A stretch of DNA of 46,920 bases, from positions 1 to 46,920 of the forward strand of contig QWHO01000014.1 in NCBI GenBank assembly GCA_021404945.1, in the 5' to 3' direction. This DNA is from a bacterium CPR1 (GTDB taxonomy: Bacteria > Vulcanimicrobiota > Xenobia > Xenobiales > QWHO01). Position 1 is the stretch's first letter. Each line of letters begins with the position of its first letter. The notes under the pieces are model-generated. The model ran no database searches, was not told where the DNA came from, and was given only the letters and a program-made list of their open reading frames with translations. The translations under genes were made by a program, and so were the position numbers. Below, one piece after another: positions 7,936 to 16,198 of the stretch.

Positions 7936-8967
7936 CAACAGGCCGATGATCCTCTCGCGGTCACCACGATAAAGAGCCCACTCCAGCGGGCTCGAGCCGT
8001 GGGAGGCATCCGCCTTCTGAGGATCGGCCCCCAGAGAGACCAGCAGCTTGACGGTCTCCTCATGGCCGTGCCAGACGGCCAGGTGGAGGGCAGTCGGGTC
8101 GGCTCCATCCAACTCGGCGCCCAGCGCCGCCAGGATGTGGACGGCCGTGGTCTGGCCCCGGGCGGCGGCCTCGGCCAGGGCCTGGTTGAGTCGCCCCTGA
8201 TCGGGCATCTGGCCGGCCATGGCGGCCGCGATCAAAAGCTCGGAGGAAGGCAGATCGGCCGGCAAGAAGCCGCGCTCTTGCAGCCAGCGTGCCAGGTCCG
8301 GTTGTCCTGCCAGCATGGCCCGCTCGACCGCATCGTCAAGGTAGGCTCCGTGCTCGACCAGGAGCGTGGCTCGCTTCACCTGCCCCAGCCGGATGGCGTG
8401 CTGCAGGAGATAGTCCAGCATGCCCATCTCAGGGTCCCAACTGCAGCGGTGCTCGGCATTGAGTCCGTAGAGCAACAGCAACTGCAGGCAGGCGTCGCCC
8501 CCCTCCAGCAGGGTATTGTAAAGCGCTTGCCCATCATTGGGATCAGCCCCCGACTCGAGCAGCAGACGGGCCAGGCCCTCGCATTCGGGGTGAGGGGGCT
8601 GGCGCACCGGGCCCTGCTCGCCCTCGCCAAAAGCACCGGTCAGGGCCGTGAAGCGGTTTTCGCCCAGGAAAAAGGAGCTGTTGGGATCGGCCCCTTTCTC
8701 GAGCAGAATGCGCACCGCTTCCCTGGTGGGCCCCACCCGCGAATAGCAGGCATACAGGATCGGTGTCCATCCTTCGTAGGGGGTGGTGACGTCGGTCACG
8801 TAGCGCAGCGCCTCCAGGTCGCCGGCTGCGGCGGCGGCGTGAGGAGACTCGCGGGTCAACTGAGGGTTCTCGGCGAGAATGCGTTTGGCCGCCTGACGAC
8901 GAGCCGGGTCATCCTGCCCGTCGTAGTGCAAGCAGGCCATCTGTAAGAACTGATCGTGAGGGCTCAC
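7930..8967 (-). CDS. Ankyrin-repeat protein
   Basis: A 345-residue protein made of ankyrin-type repeats throughout. Examples are EAVRILLEKGADPNSS, LARLLLESGADPNDG, ATLLVEHGAYLDDAV and a final pair ALHLAVWHGHEETVKLLVSLGA / SSPLEWALYRGDRE. There is no signal peptide. The start is the GTG at 8967, which overlaps the TGA of the upstream secreted-protein gene as GTGA, so translation is probably coupled. Ankyrin repeats mediate protein binding. The upstream exported protein is an obvious candidate partner, but one is exported and the other looks cytoplasmic. Confidence 0.85.
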   Translation of the reverse strand: MSPHDQFLQMACLHYDGQDDPARRQAAKRILAENPQLTRESPHAAAAAGDLEALRYVTDVTTPYEGWTPILYACYSRVGPTREAVRILLEKGADPNSSFFLGENRFTALTGAFGEGEQGPVRQPPHPECEGLARLLLESGADPNDGQALYNTLLEGGDACLQLLLLYGLNAEHRCSWDPEMGMLDYLLQHAIRLGQVKRATLLVEHGAYLDDAVERAMLAGQPDLARWLQERGFLPADLPSSELLIAAAMAGQMPDQGRLNQALAEAAARGQTTAVHILAALGAELDGADPTALHLAVWHGHEETVKLLVSLGADPQKADASHGSSPLEWALYRGDRERIIGLLL

Positions 8968-9458
8968 GGACCGACCACCTTCAGGCTGGCCGCCAGCGGG
9001 GCCAGGTGGGTATGAGCCAGCACGTCTTTTTCGGACGGGGAGGCTCCGAACAGGATCGCCAGCGAGGGGAGCTCGATGGCGCACCACCTGGTGCGTGCCT
9101 GGCTCTGGCCGGTCACGAAGGTTAAAGCCGAGCGCTCCTCGCCGGCCAGACGAACGGTGGCCGGCTCGCGCTCCTCGAGAGCCGAGAAGCGCGCGGCCAG
9201 AGCCTGGTCGAGCGCGCCCGGGCGCGCCAGCACCTCCATCAGCAAGGGTCCACCAGGAGGACCGCTCATCCGCAGATAAACGCCTTTCTCGGGAAAGGGG
9301 AAGGGCCGCAGGACCGTGTCGGTGGGATCCACCGACAGCTCAATGGGAGCCATCCCGTGCTGGCGGCATTGCTCGGGCGTGATCAAGACACGATTCATCG
9401 GCGCGGCCCAGGCCAGGCCGGCCAGCAACACCCCGAGCACGGGAAGAAAAACTCGCAC
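8964..9458 (-). CDS. Small secreted protein, unknown function
   Basis: About 164 residues, with an N-terminal signal peptide (MRVFLPVLGVLLAGLAWAAP, cleavage likely after AWA). The mature part has no family I recognise. It contains two cysteines (PEQCRQHG and RWCAIELPS) that might form a disulphide. The start could be TTG 9461 or GTG 9458. Neither has an adjacent Shine-Dalgarno sequence; a GGAGGGG lies at 9489-9495, separated from the start by a perfect hairpin at 9462-9480. The gene is followed immediately by the ankyrin gene through a GTGA overlap. Confidence 0.7.
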   Translation of the reverse strand: MRVFLPVLGVLLAGLAWAAPMNRVLITPEQCRQHGMAPIELSVDPTDTVLRPFPFPEKGVYLRMSGPPGGPLLMEVLARPGALDQALAARFSALEEREPATVRLAGEERSALTFVTGQSQARTRWCAIELPSLAILFGASPSEKDVLAHTHLAPLAASLKVVGP

Positions 9459-9461
9459 CAA

Positions 9462-9480
9462 GCCCGGTTTCGAACCGGGC
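9462..9480 (-). promoter_or_regulatory. Perfect hairpin between an upstream SD-like site and the start of the secreted-protein gene
   Basis: GCCCGGTT (9462-9469) and AACCGGGC (9473-9480) form a perfect 8-bp stem with a 3-nt loop. It lies between the stop of the oxidoreductase gene and the start of the secreted-protein gene. On the minus strand it is not followed by a T tract, so it is a poor terminator. It may be a weak attenuator, or it may bring the GGAGGGG at 9489-9495 close to the start codon. Confidence 0.5.
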
Positions 9481-9499
9481 CCGCACTTCCCCTCCGAGG

Positions 9500-10576
9500 C
9501 TAAGAAACGCTGATCGGCGCTTGCTGACGGGCGCTCTGGTAGGCGGCATCCACGATTCGATGAGCGGCCAGTCCGGTCGCAAAATCTGGAAACGGCCTGG
9601 TGCCTGTGCGCAGGGAGCGCAGAAAGGCCAGGTTCTCCAGCACATAAGGGCTATGCGCCAGCTCGCCCGGAGGAGCCTTTCGCCCCAGCATACGCCGATG
9701 AGACCGGTCCACGGCCCGGGTGGAGAGAGTGCGAACCGGGCCGTGCTGGTCTTGAACCAGGATGGTGCCCAGCATGTCGGCGCTGGAAGCCAGGTAGCGG
9801 CGCTCGCAAAAGAGCTCCAGGTTCCGGTTGGACTCCCGACCAAGCATCTGGTGCCAGAGGGAGACCAGCGTGGCTCGGGCTCCGCTGGCGAACTCGAGCA
9901 GAAGCACGGCGCTATCTTCGATGCCTACCCGGCCGGAGAAGTAATCGGTGCGAGCCTCCACCCGGTTGACTTCACCGAAAAACCAGCGCAGCAGGTCGAG
10001 ATCGTGGATGGAGTGCTCGAGCAGAGCGCCCCCGCCCACGACTTCGAGGTCGGAGCGCCACTGGCTATGGTAGCTGCCCCCGACGGGGAAGTACTGGTCG
10101 TCGCGGAACACGGCCGCCATCGGGCGGCCGACGCCCTGCTCGTGGAGCAGCTGGCGCATGACCTGGTAGACCGGCGAAAAGCGCAGGACCAGGCCCAACT
10201 GGGCGGAGAGAGAGGCCTCTTCGACAGCCCGGGTCATGCGCTCGACTTCAGCCAGGTTGCGGCCCACTGGCTTCTCGCAGAAAATCGGCAGCCCATGGCC
10301 GGCAGCTTGCAGGACCGACTCGAGGTGGTCGCGAGTCGGAGAGCAGATGTAGAGAGCGTCAAGCCCCGCCTCGAACATGCGACGAAAATCGGTCGTACCC
10401 GACGCAAAGCCATAGTTGCGCCGGAACAGCTCCACCCGCTCAGGCTCGAGATCGCAAGCCAGCACCAGCTCCAGGGGCTCAAGACCTGCCTCTCGCAGCT
10501 TCAAGAGCGAGTCGATGTGCATCTGGGCGATGTGGCCGCAGCCGATCAATCCCAGCCGGAGAGTTTTGAGCTTCAC
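9500..10576 (-). CDS. Gfo/Idh/MocA-family NAD(P)-dependent oxidoreductase
   Basis: A 358-residue protein. The N-terminus has the Rossmann motif RLGLIGCGHIAQMH, followed by ALYICSPTRDH and the family catalytic signature FCEKPVGRNLAEVE. The C-terminal GFO_IDH_MocA domain has GGGALLEHSIHDLDLLRWFFG, with the conserved H-D-L-D pattern. Members oxidise or reduce sugars, inositols or related cyclic alcohols; the substrate cannot be assigned. I chose the GTG at 10576 because it puts the Rossmann motif seven residues from the N-terminus and has GGGAG upstream; a TTG at 10621 is possible. It lies upstream of, and in the same direction as, the secreted and ankyrin genes. Confidence 0.9.
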   Translation of the reverse strand: MKLKTLRLGLIGCGHIAQMHIDSLLKLREAGLEPLELVLACDLEPERVELFRRNYGFASGTTDFRRMFEAGLDALYICSPTRDHLESVLQAAGHGLPIFCEKPVGRNLAEVERMTRAVEEASLSAQLGLVLRFSPVYQVMRQLLHEQGVGRPMAAVFRDDQYFPVGGSYHSQWRSDLEVVGGGALLEHSIHDLDLLRWFFGEVNRVEARTDYFSGRVGIEDSAVLLLEFASGARATLVSLWHQMLGRESNRNLELFCERRYLASSADMLGTILVQDQHGPVRTLSTRAVDRSHRRMLGRKAPPGELAHSPYVLENLAFLRSLRTGTRPFPDFATGLAAHRIVDAAYQSARQQAPISVS

Positions 10577-10723
10577 TTTGATTCTGTACTCCCTCGCATA
10601 GACTGTGCGACGAATTCTCAAAAGGTTGAGCTTCGTCGCATCGCCCGGGCCACAACAGTTTGGGTGCGGTTCGAAACAAGTTTCTCACCGCACGTTCCGT
10701 GGCACGGTCAAGGCGACGAAGTT

Positions 10724-11041
10724 TTAGCTCCTTCGCCCACGGCGCAGATAGGAGAACTCAACCGCCCCGATCAGGGCGCCCACCACCAGCATCACCGGAC
10801 CCCAGGGAAGAGCCCGCGCGATGCCCTGAGCCAGGGTGACCGAGCCGCCGCTGAAGAGCATGGCAACTCCCAGGGCCACCAGAAAGCCCACCAGGCCCAG
10901 GGTGACCCCCATGGTCATGGCCGCCTGGACGGTCCGGGCGAAGGTCTTGTGGACGATCTTGGGAGGCGGCTCCAGGTTGCTGTTCTCAGGCTGCTCGGCG
11001 ATCTGACGCTTGAGGCGATCCATGGCGGAAGGTTCGGCCAC
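10724..11041 (-). CDS. Small two-helix membrane protein
   Basis: Up to 105 residues. A hydrophilic N-terminus of about 35 residues is followed by two transmembrane segments (MTMGVTLGLVGFLVALGVAM and GPVMLVVGALIGAVEFSYL) and a basic tail RRGRRS. No family is recognised. Start codons GTG 11041 and ATG 11023 are both possible. It is divergent from the DUF1800 gene, with only about 35 bp between the starts. Confidence 0.6.
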   Translation of the reverse strand: MAEPSAMDRLKRQIAEQPENSNLEPPPKIVHKTFARTVQAAMTMGVTLGLVGFLVALGVAMLFSGGSVTLAQGIARALPWGPVMLVVGALIGAVEFSYLRRGRRS

Positions 11042-11076
11042 GAAGGGGGAGACTCCCTGCCCGAGAAGAGTCCCGG

Positions 11077-12684
11077 ATGATGCGGTTGCTGGTGGTCATG
11101 CTGGCCCTTTCCACCATGCTGCCGGCTCTGGCCCGCGAAGAGCTGTATTTCCCCTACCGGGAGGCGGGATTGAGCCGTGAGGAAGCAGCCGCCCACCTGC
11201 TCAACCGCTTCTCTTACGGCCCTCGCCCCGGCCAGGTCGCCGAGGTGGCTCGGAGCGGACTGGAGGAGTGGTTCGGGGACCAGCTCACCGGGGGTCTGAC
11301 CAGCCCCGAGCTGGGCAGCGCCCTGCTGGCTGTGCCGGAGGAGTCCAATGAGTGGACCCTGCGGGCCCGCAAGCTGCTGCGCGCTGTCTACAACCAGAAC
11401 CAGCTCCACGAGGTACTGACCGACTTCTGGTTCAACCATTTCAACGTGTCTTTGACCGACGACGACTGCCGACAGCTCGTTGCATCTTATGAGCGCGAAG
11501 CCATTCGTCCCAACATTCTGGGACCGTTCCGAGAGCTGCTGGGGGCCACCGCCCATCACCCCTGCATGCTCTACTACCTGGACAATGCCTACTCTCAGGC
11601 ACCCGCGACCGGCACGGTGGAGATGGACAGCAACACCGACCCGCTGGGCTACTCCACCCGCCGGGGCAAGCTGCGTCCCACCCCCCGTCCGCCCGACCCC
11701 AACCGGCGCCAGGGCCTCAACGAGAACTACGCCCGAGAGCTGCTCGAGTTGCACACCCTGGGCGTGGACGGCGGCTACCGCCAGAAGGACGTCACCGAGG
11801 TCGCCCGAGTGCTCACCGGCTGGAGCGTAGAGCGATCGGCCGGCAAAGCCAGCTTCCTCTTCAAGCCGGAGTGGCACGACAACCGTCCCAAGCGAGTGAT
11901 GGGCAGCCCCACCCAGGGCAGCGGCCAACAAGAAGGCGAGAAGCTGCTCGACACGCTGGCCATGCACCCCTCCACGGCTCGTTTCCTGTGCCGCAAGCTG
12001 GCGGTGCGCTTCGTCTCGGACAGTCCCCCCCGCTCGCTGCTCAGCCGTCTCGAGCGCACCTACCTGCGTCGGGGAGGAGACCTGAAGGCTGTGGTGGTGG
12101 AGCTGGTCGAGTCGCCCGAGTTCTGGGACCGCTCGGTGGTGAAGGCCAAGGTCAAGTCTCCCTTCGAGCTGGCTGCCAGCGCGGTCCGCATCCTCAATGC
12201 CCAACTCGAGCCCCGCTCGGGCGTGGTGGGCTTCTTCGAGCCGATGGGTCAGGAGCTTTACGCCTGCCGCCCCCCCACCGGTTTTCCCGACCGGGCCGAC
12301 TACTGGATCAACACCGGAAACCTGCTCAACCGCATGAATTTCTGTCTCCAGCTGGCCTCGGGACGGGTAGGCGGGGTCCGAGTCGACCTCGCTGAGTTGC
12401 GGCCCGGCCGCTCCCCCCGCACGGTCGAGGAGGCGCTGAGCGCTTACGCCCGCTGCGTGCTGCCCGGGCGGGACGTCAAGGGCACGGTCGAGCAGCTCAT
12501 GCCGGCCGCCCTCGATCCCGACTTCGCCCGACGTGTGACCGAAGCGGCCACCGCCCGCGAGGGAGGGAAGAAAGCCTATCCTCAGGCCCAACCTTCGGCC
12601 AGACAGAAGGTTGAGCTCACGCCGGAAAGTTCCGCCAACGTGGTGGGCATCCTGCTTGGCTCTCCCGAATTCCAGCGCCGCTGA
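11077..12684 (+). CDS. DUF1800-family exported protein
   Basis: A 535-residue protein with a signal peptide (RLLVVMLALSTMLPALA). It carries the DUF1800 pattern: AAHLLNRFSYGPRPGQV near the N-terminus, VLTDFWFNHFNV, the core motif LNENYARELLELHTLGVDGG, then VARVLTGW, and FLCRKLAVRFV. DUF1800 genes usually pair with DUF1501 (sulfatase-like) genes in Planctomycetes, Bacteroidetes and others, but no DUF1501 gene is present here. Function is unknown; the protein is probably periplasmic or cell-surface. The start is one of two adjacent ATGs at 11077/11080. Confidence 0.9.
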   Translation: MMRLLVVMLALSTMLPALAREELYFPYREAGLSREEAAAHLLNRFSYGPRPGQVAEVARSGLEEWFGDQLTGGLTSPELGSALLAVPEESNEWTLRARKLLRAVYNQNQLHEVLTDFWFNHFNVSLTDDDCRQLVASYEREAIRPNILGPFRELLGATAHHPCMLYYLDNAYSQAPATGTVEMDSNTDPLGYSTRRGKLRPTPRPPDPNRRQGLNENYARELLELHTLGVDGGYRQKDVTEVARVLTGWSVERSAGKASFLFKPEWHDNRPKRVMGSPTQGSGQQEGEKLLDTLAMHPSTARFLCRKLAVRFVSDSPPRSLLSRLERTYLRRGGDLKAVVVELVESPEFWDRSVVKAKVKSPFELAASAVRILNAQLEPRSGVVGFFEPMGQELYACRPPTGFPDRADYWINTGNLLNRMNFCLQLASGRVGGVRVDLAELRPGRSPRTVEEALSAYARCVLPGRDVKGTVEQLMPAALDPDFARRVTEAATAREGGKKAYPQAQPSARQKVELTPESSANVVGILLGSPEFQRR

Positions 12685-12753
12685 GGGCCCAAGAGCGAGC
12701 TCCTTTCTCTGTCCAGAGTCGCCGGGCGGGGACGAGAGCCCTCCTGAAAGCAA

Positions 12754-12785
12754 GAGAACCCGAACCTGCAACAGGTCGGGTTCTC
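12754..12785 (-). terminator. Hairpin terminator after infA
   Basis: On the minus strand GAGAACCCGA pairs with TCGGGTTCTC, with CCTG/CAGG closing a short loop and one bulged base. It is followed by TTGCTTTC, only a moderate T tract. It lies 20 bp past the infA stop and also faces the end of the DUF1800 gene, so it may serve both strands. Confidence 0.6.
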
Positions 12786-12804
12786 CGAGGCAAGGGGTGG
12801 AGCC

Positions 12805-13026
12805 TTACTTGAAGCGGTAGGTGATGCGACCACGGGTAAGGTCGTAGGGGGAAAGCTCCACAGTCACCTTGTCGCCAGGAAGGATGCGGATGAAATGGCG
12901 CCGGATCTTGCCGGACACGTGGGCCAGCACGCGGTGCCCATTGGGCAGCTCCACACCGAAGCGGGCGTTGGGAAAAGCTTCCACAACCGTGCCTTCGACT
13001 TCGATGGCTTCTTCCTTATCGGACAT
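12805..13026 (-). CDS. infA: Translation initiation factor IF-1
   Basis: A 73-residue single S1/OB-fold protein with the IF-1 hallmarks: [61 protein letters not shown]. It binds the 30S A site during initiation. Length is normal. The Shine-Dalgarno site AAAGGAGGT lies 8 nt upstream of ATG 13026. It stands alone here, not in the usual ribosomal-protein operon (adk/map/infA/rpmJ). Confidence 0.97.
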   Translation of the reverse strand: MSDKEEAIEVEGTVVEAFPNARFGVELPNGHRVLAHVSGKIRRHFIRILPGDKVTVELSPYDLTRGRITYRFK

Positions 13027-13034
13027 GCGGCTTT

Positions 13035-13043
13035 ACCTCCTTT
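13035..13043 (-). promoter_or_regulatory. Strong ribosome binding site of infA
   Basis: AAAGGAGGT on the minus strand, 8 nt before the infA ATG, is a near-perfect match to the anti-Shine-Dalgarno sequence and fixes the infA start. Confidence 0.9.
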
Positions 13044-13182
13044 CTTGCATCGGTTCCAAACAGAAGACCCCGGCCCCGCGGCCGCGGTCGTTTGTTCGCC
13101 GACATTATGAACGAACAGCCCTGAAAATGCAACCCCCAGCAGTTTTTGGCGTTTTTTCAGAGCTTGGGCCTATCCTCAGGCT

Positions 13183-14631
13183 ATGCATCTGCTGCCCACG
13201 GCTGCCACCACTCCCCCCGAGCGCTCGCGCGGCTTATTCAGCTCCACCAGGGACAAGCTGACCGACCTCATCGGGGGGGTGACCGACGATCGCATCCAGA
13301 TCGATCTCTCCGGCCCGGAGTACCAGAGCATCGAGCCCCGCCAGGCCGACCAGATGCTGGGGTTTTTCACCGAGAAGCTCAAAGAGCAGGGCTTCCCCTG
13401 GCGGCTGCGCGCAGCCGAGCTGCAAGAGGACGGGCAGCTCAAGATGCGCCGGAAGATCAGCCTGCACGACGCCATTCACGCCCTGGAGAAGGGTCAGCCC
13501 ATCTTCCTCGAGCCCATGCGCAAGCTCAACATGTCCATCAATGCCGACAGCCTCACGGCCGTGGCCATGGCCGGCGGGGCCATGGGCGGAGCGGCCGCCG
13601 AGGGGCTCAAGCAGACCGCCACCGGAGCCAAGGACGCCAAGCTGGGGGCCAGCAACGGCATCGAGGTCAAGTTCGGCGCCCCCATCGCCGTCTCCAACCA
13701 CGCCGAGCTCAAGCTCGTCTATCAGATGTACAACCCCGAGGAGAAGATGAGCGAGACCAACCCGGTAGCCAAGGCGGCTCACCAGCTCTCCTCTTTCACC
13801 ACCAAGCGCATGGGCTCGAGCTACCCCTGGCGTTTTTACAAGAAGGCCGATACCAACCTCGTCGTGAGGGTGGCCAAAGCCAGCCTGAAAGCCGGGGTCA
13901 GCGGGGCCCTCTTCGGGGGCGTCACGGGCGCCATCGTCGGAGGGCTGGCGGGCGGGATTTTTGGGAACTGGCAGCTGTGGGAGCCCTTCGCCAAGCTGGG
14001 GGCCCTGGCCGCCGGCGGCTGGTCCACTCTGAACGCCGCTCGCATGGCCGCCAAGGGCGACCCCTTGAACGTGGTGGAAGCCCTCGAGCGCATCACGCAC
14101 GGCCAGAGCGTGGTTTTGCAGGAAACCCAGATCCACACTGCCACCGTGCCCTTTTTCGGCAGCATCAACTGGTTCAGCGACCGGGATGTGGGCTCCACGG
14201 TGGACACGGTGCAGTCGCTGGACCGGCTCTACTGGGTGCTCAATCCCGACAAGAAGGTCGAGGAGAAGAAACAAGAGCCCGGGCCCCAGACCAAGAAGGA
14301 CGTTCAGGTCATCGTGCAGCCGGGCGGCACCCTGCACATGCACGTGGGCGACGACATCCAGATCGGCGACCAGCTTCAGGTGGGCGACCGGGTCCACGTC
14401 GAGCGCCACCGTCACGACCATAGTCACCTCGAAGGAGAGGTCAAGGTGGAGCAGCATACCCACCTTCAGGGCAGCAACATCGCCGTGGCCGAGGAGCACA
14501 CCCACTACGAGGGCGGCATCAAGGTCGAGCAGCACGACCATCACAACGCCACCCTCAACCACAGCCCGGTGACCATCGAGGGCTCGCGCGACGAGCACGT
14601 CCACCTGGGCGCCCTGCCCGCCAAGAAGTGA
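13183..14631 (+). CDS. Unknown protein with glycine-rich membrane segments and His-rich C-terminal repeats
   Basis: A 482-residue protein with no family I recognise. Residues 1-115 are soluble alpha/beta. A Gly/Ala segment AVAMAGGAMGGAAAEG lies near residue 130. Around 235-270 is a glycine-zipper-like hydrophobic stretch (GALFGGVTGAIVGGLAGGIFG), a likely membrane hairpin. The last 110 residues are short beta-like repeats dense in H-x-H pairs (VERHRHDHSHLEG, VEQHTHLQG, AEEHTHYEG, VEQHDHHNA, EHVHLG), probably a metal-binding beta-solenoid or strand stack. Its stop is followed 1 nt later by the TTG of the PRTase-propeller gene, so the two are almost surely one operon. There is no signal peptide. 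Confidence 0.8.
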   Translation: MHLLPTAATTPPERSRGLFSSTRDKLTDLIGGVTDDRIQIDLSGPEYQSIEPRQADQMLGFFTEKLKEQGFPWRLRAAELQEDGQLKMRRKISLHDAIHALEKGQPIFLEPMRKLNMSINADSLTAVAMAGGAMGGAAAEGLKQTATGAKDAKLGASNGIEVKFGAPIAVSNHAELKLVYQMYNPEEKMSETNPVAKAAHQLSSFTTKRMGSSYPWRFYKKADTNLVVRVAKASLKAGVSGALFGGVTGAIVGGLAGGIFGNWQLWEPFAKLGALAAGGWSTLNAARMAAKGDPLNVVEALERITHGQSVVLQETQIHTATVPFFGSINWFSDRDVGSTVDTVQSLDRLYWVLNPDKKVEEKKQEPGPQTKKDVQVIVQPGGTLHMHVGDDIQIGDQLQVGDRVHVERHRHDHSHLEGEVKVEQHTHLQGSNIAVAEEHTHYEGGIKVEQHDHHNATLNHSPVTIEGSRDEHVHLGALPAKK

Positions 14632-14632
14632 C

Positions 14633-16198
14633 TTGGAGCGCTACCGAGACGAGCTGCGCCGGGGACTGATCAACGTCGCTCTCAAGTGGGGTGAGGGCTA
14701 CGACCGCAGCGGCAATCCCTACGCCTGGATGGTGGATACCCGTGAGCTGTTGCTCCAGGGGCCCTACCTTCATTACGCGGCGCGTTTGCTGTGGGAACGC
14801 CTCAAGCCCCATCGCCCCGAGGTGGTGGCCGGCATGACCCTGGCCGCCAACCCGCTGGTCATCGCCCTCATGTACGAGAGCCGCCAGGACGCTCAACCGG
14901 TGGATGGGGCCATCATCCGTCGTGCCCCCAAGGAGGACGGCCTGCGCAAGCTGGTGGAGGGACCACCCATCCGCTCCGGGGCCCGGGTGGCCATCCTGGA
15001 CGATCTGGTCAATGCCGGCCACACCCAGAAGCAGGCCATGCAGGCCATCGCTCCCTTCAACTGCCAGGTGGTGGCGGTCGGAGTGCTGATCGACTATCTC
15101 AAGGAAGGGACCCGATGGCTGCGCGAGCTGGGCATCCCCCTGGAAGCGCTCTTCACCCTGCCCGAGCTGGGAGTCACCCTGGAAGGCGAGCTGCCAGCCG
15201 ATGCGGCCCGAGTGGCCTGGACCTTCGAAGGTCTGAACTCCGGCCGATACAGTGCTCCCAAGTCTACCCCGGCAGTCACGCCCGAGGCCCTTTACGTGGG
15301 CAGTGACCAGGGTTTTTTGCTGGCTCTCTCTCATCAGGGCCAGGAGCTCTGGCGCTACGCGGTGCGCGATCAGGAGCGTGGCGTCCACTCTTCTCCCCTC
15401 TGCCTGGCCGGGCGAGTTTACTTCGGGGCCTATGATGGCTATCTCTACTGCGTGGAAGAGGGCCGGCTGGTGTGGGAGACCCGCCCGGGGCAGTGGATCG
15501 GCTCCTCGCCCGCCCACCACGATGACTTGATCTACGTGGGCATCGAGTACGGCGAGGCCGGCGGAAGCCTGCTGGCGGTGGAAGCGGCCACCGGCCGGCA
15601 GCGCTGGGAGCTCAAGGCCGGTCACTACATCCACTCGTCTCCCTTCGTGGATGAGCCCAGGGGTCAGGTCATCGTGGGCGCCAACGACGGCCTGGTGCGG
15701 GCGGCTGACCTGGTCAGCGGCAAGCTGCGCTGGGAGCTCGAGACGGGGGGCCCCATCAAGGGCCAGCCGGTGGTGGACCCGGACGGCACCGTCTTCGTGG
15801 CTTCCTTCGACGGTCAGCTCTACGCGCTCTCGGCCGAGACGGGTCGCGAGCTGTGGCGACGCCGCCTTTCTTTCCAGCTCTACAACACGCCCCTGATCTA
15901 TGAGAGCCTGGTCATCGCGGGTGGCAGCTCGGGGCGCTTGCTGGCCCTGGACCGAGCCACCGGCGAAGTACGCTGGCTGGCTCCCACGGGGGCCTCCATG
16001 GTGGGGGGGGCGGCCCTGGTGGGAGGAGGCCTTCTGGCGGCGGCCGGCACCAACGGCCAGGTCTTCCTCTACACGGCCTCGACCGGCCAACCCCGCTGGA
16101 GCTTTTCGACCGGCGCTCAGGTTATGGGCACCCCCGCGGCCACCGAAGGCGGCTTCTGCCTGGCGACCTTCAATGCCCTCTACAGCTTCAGCCTGTGA
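14633..16198 (+). CDS. Phosphoribosyltransferase (orotate PRTase-like) fused to a PQQ-type beta-propeller
   Basis: A 521-residue fusion. Residues 1-170 resemble a type I phosphoribosyltransferase of the PyrE kind: GNPYAWMVDTRELLLQGPYL near 28-47, then EVVAGMTLAANPLVIALM, and the PRPP loop VAILDDLVNAGHT at 119-131, with the usual two acidic residues. Residues about 200-521 are PQQ/Trp-docking propeller blades: ALYVGSDQGFLLALS, GQELWRYAV, RVYFGAYDGYLYCVE, TGRQRWELKAG, TVFVASFDGQLYALS, TGRELWRR, TGEVRWLAPTG. There is no signal peptide, so unlike BamB or PQQ dehydrogenases it appears cytoplasmic. It starts at TTG 14633, 1 nt after the His-rich gene stop. Its 3' end overlaps the convergent coiled-coil gene by 11 bp. 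I infer a binding or regulatory role of the propeller; whether the PRTase is active is unknown. Confidence 0.85.
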   Translation: MERYRDELRRGLINVALKWGEGYDRSGNPYAWMVDTRELLLQGPYLHYAARLLWERLKPHRPEVVAGMTLAANPLVIALMYESRQDAQPVDGAIIRRAPKEDGLRKLVEGPPIRSGARVAILDDLVNAGHTQKQAMQAIAPFNCQVVAVGVLIDYLKEGTRWLRELGIPLEALFTLPELGVTLEGELPADAARVAWTFEGLNSGRYSAPKSTPAVTPEALYVGSDQGFLLALSHQGQELWRYAVRDQERGVHSSPLCLAGRVYFGAYDGYLYCVEEGRLVWETRPGQWIGSSPAHHDDLIYVGIEYGEAGGSLLAVEAATGRQRWELKAGHYIHSSPFVDEPRGQVIVGANDGLVRAADLVSGKLRWELETGGPIKGQPVVDPDGTVFVASFDGQLYALSAETGRELWRRRLSFQLYNTPLIYESLVIAGGSSGRLLALDRATGEVRWLAPTGASMVGGAALVGGGLLAAAGTNGQVFLYTASTGQPRWSFSTGAQVMGTPAATEGGFCLATFNALYSFSL

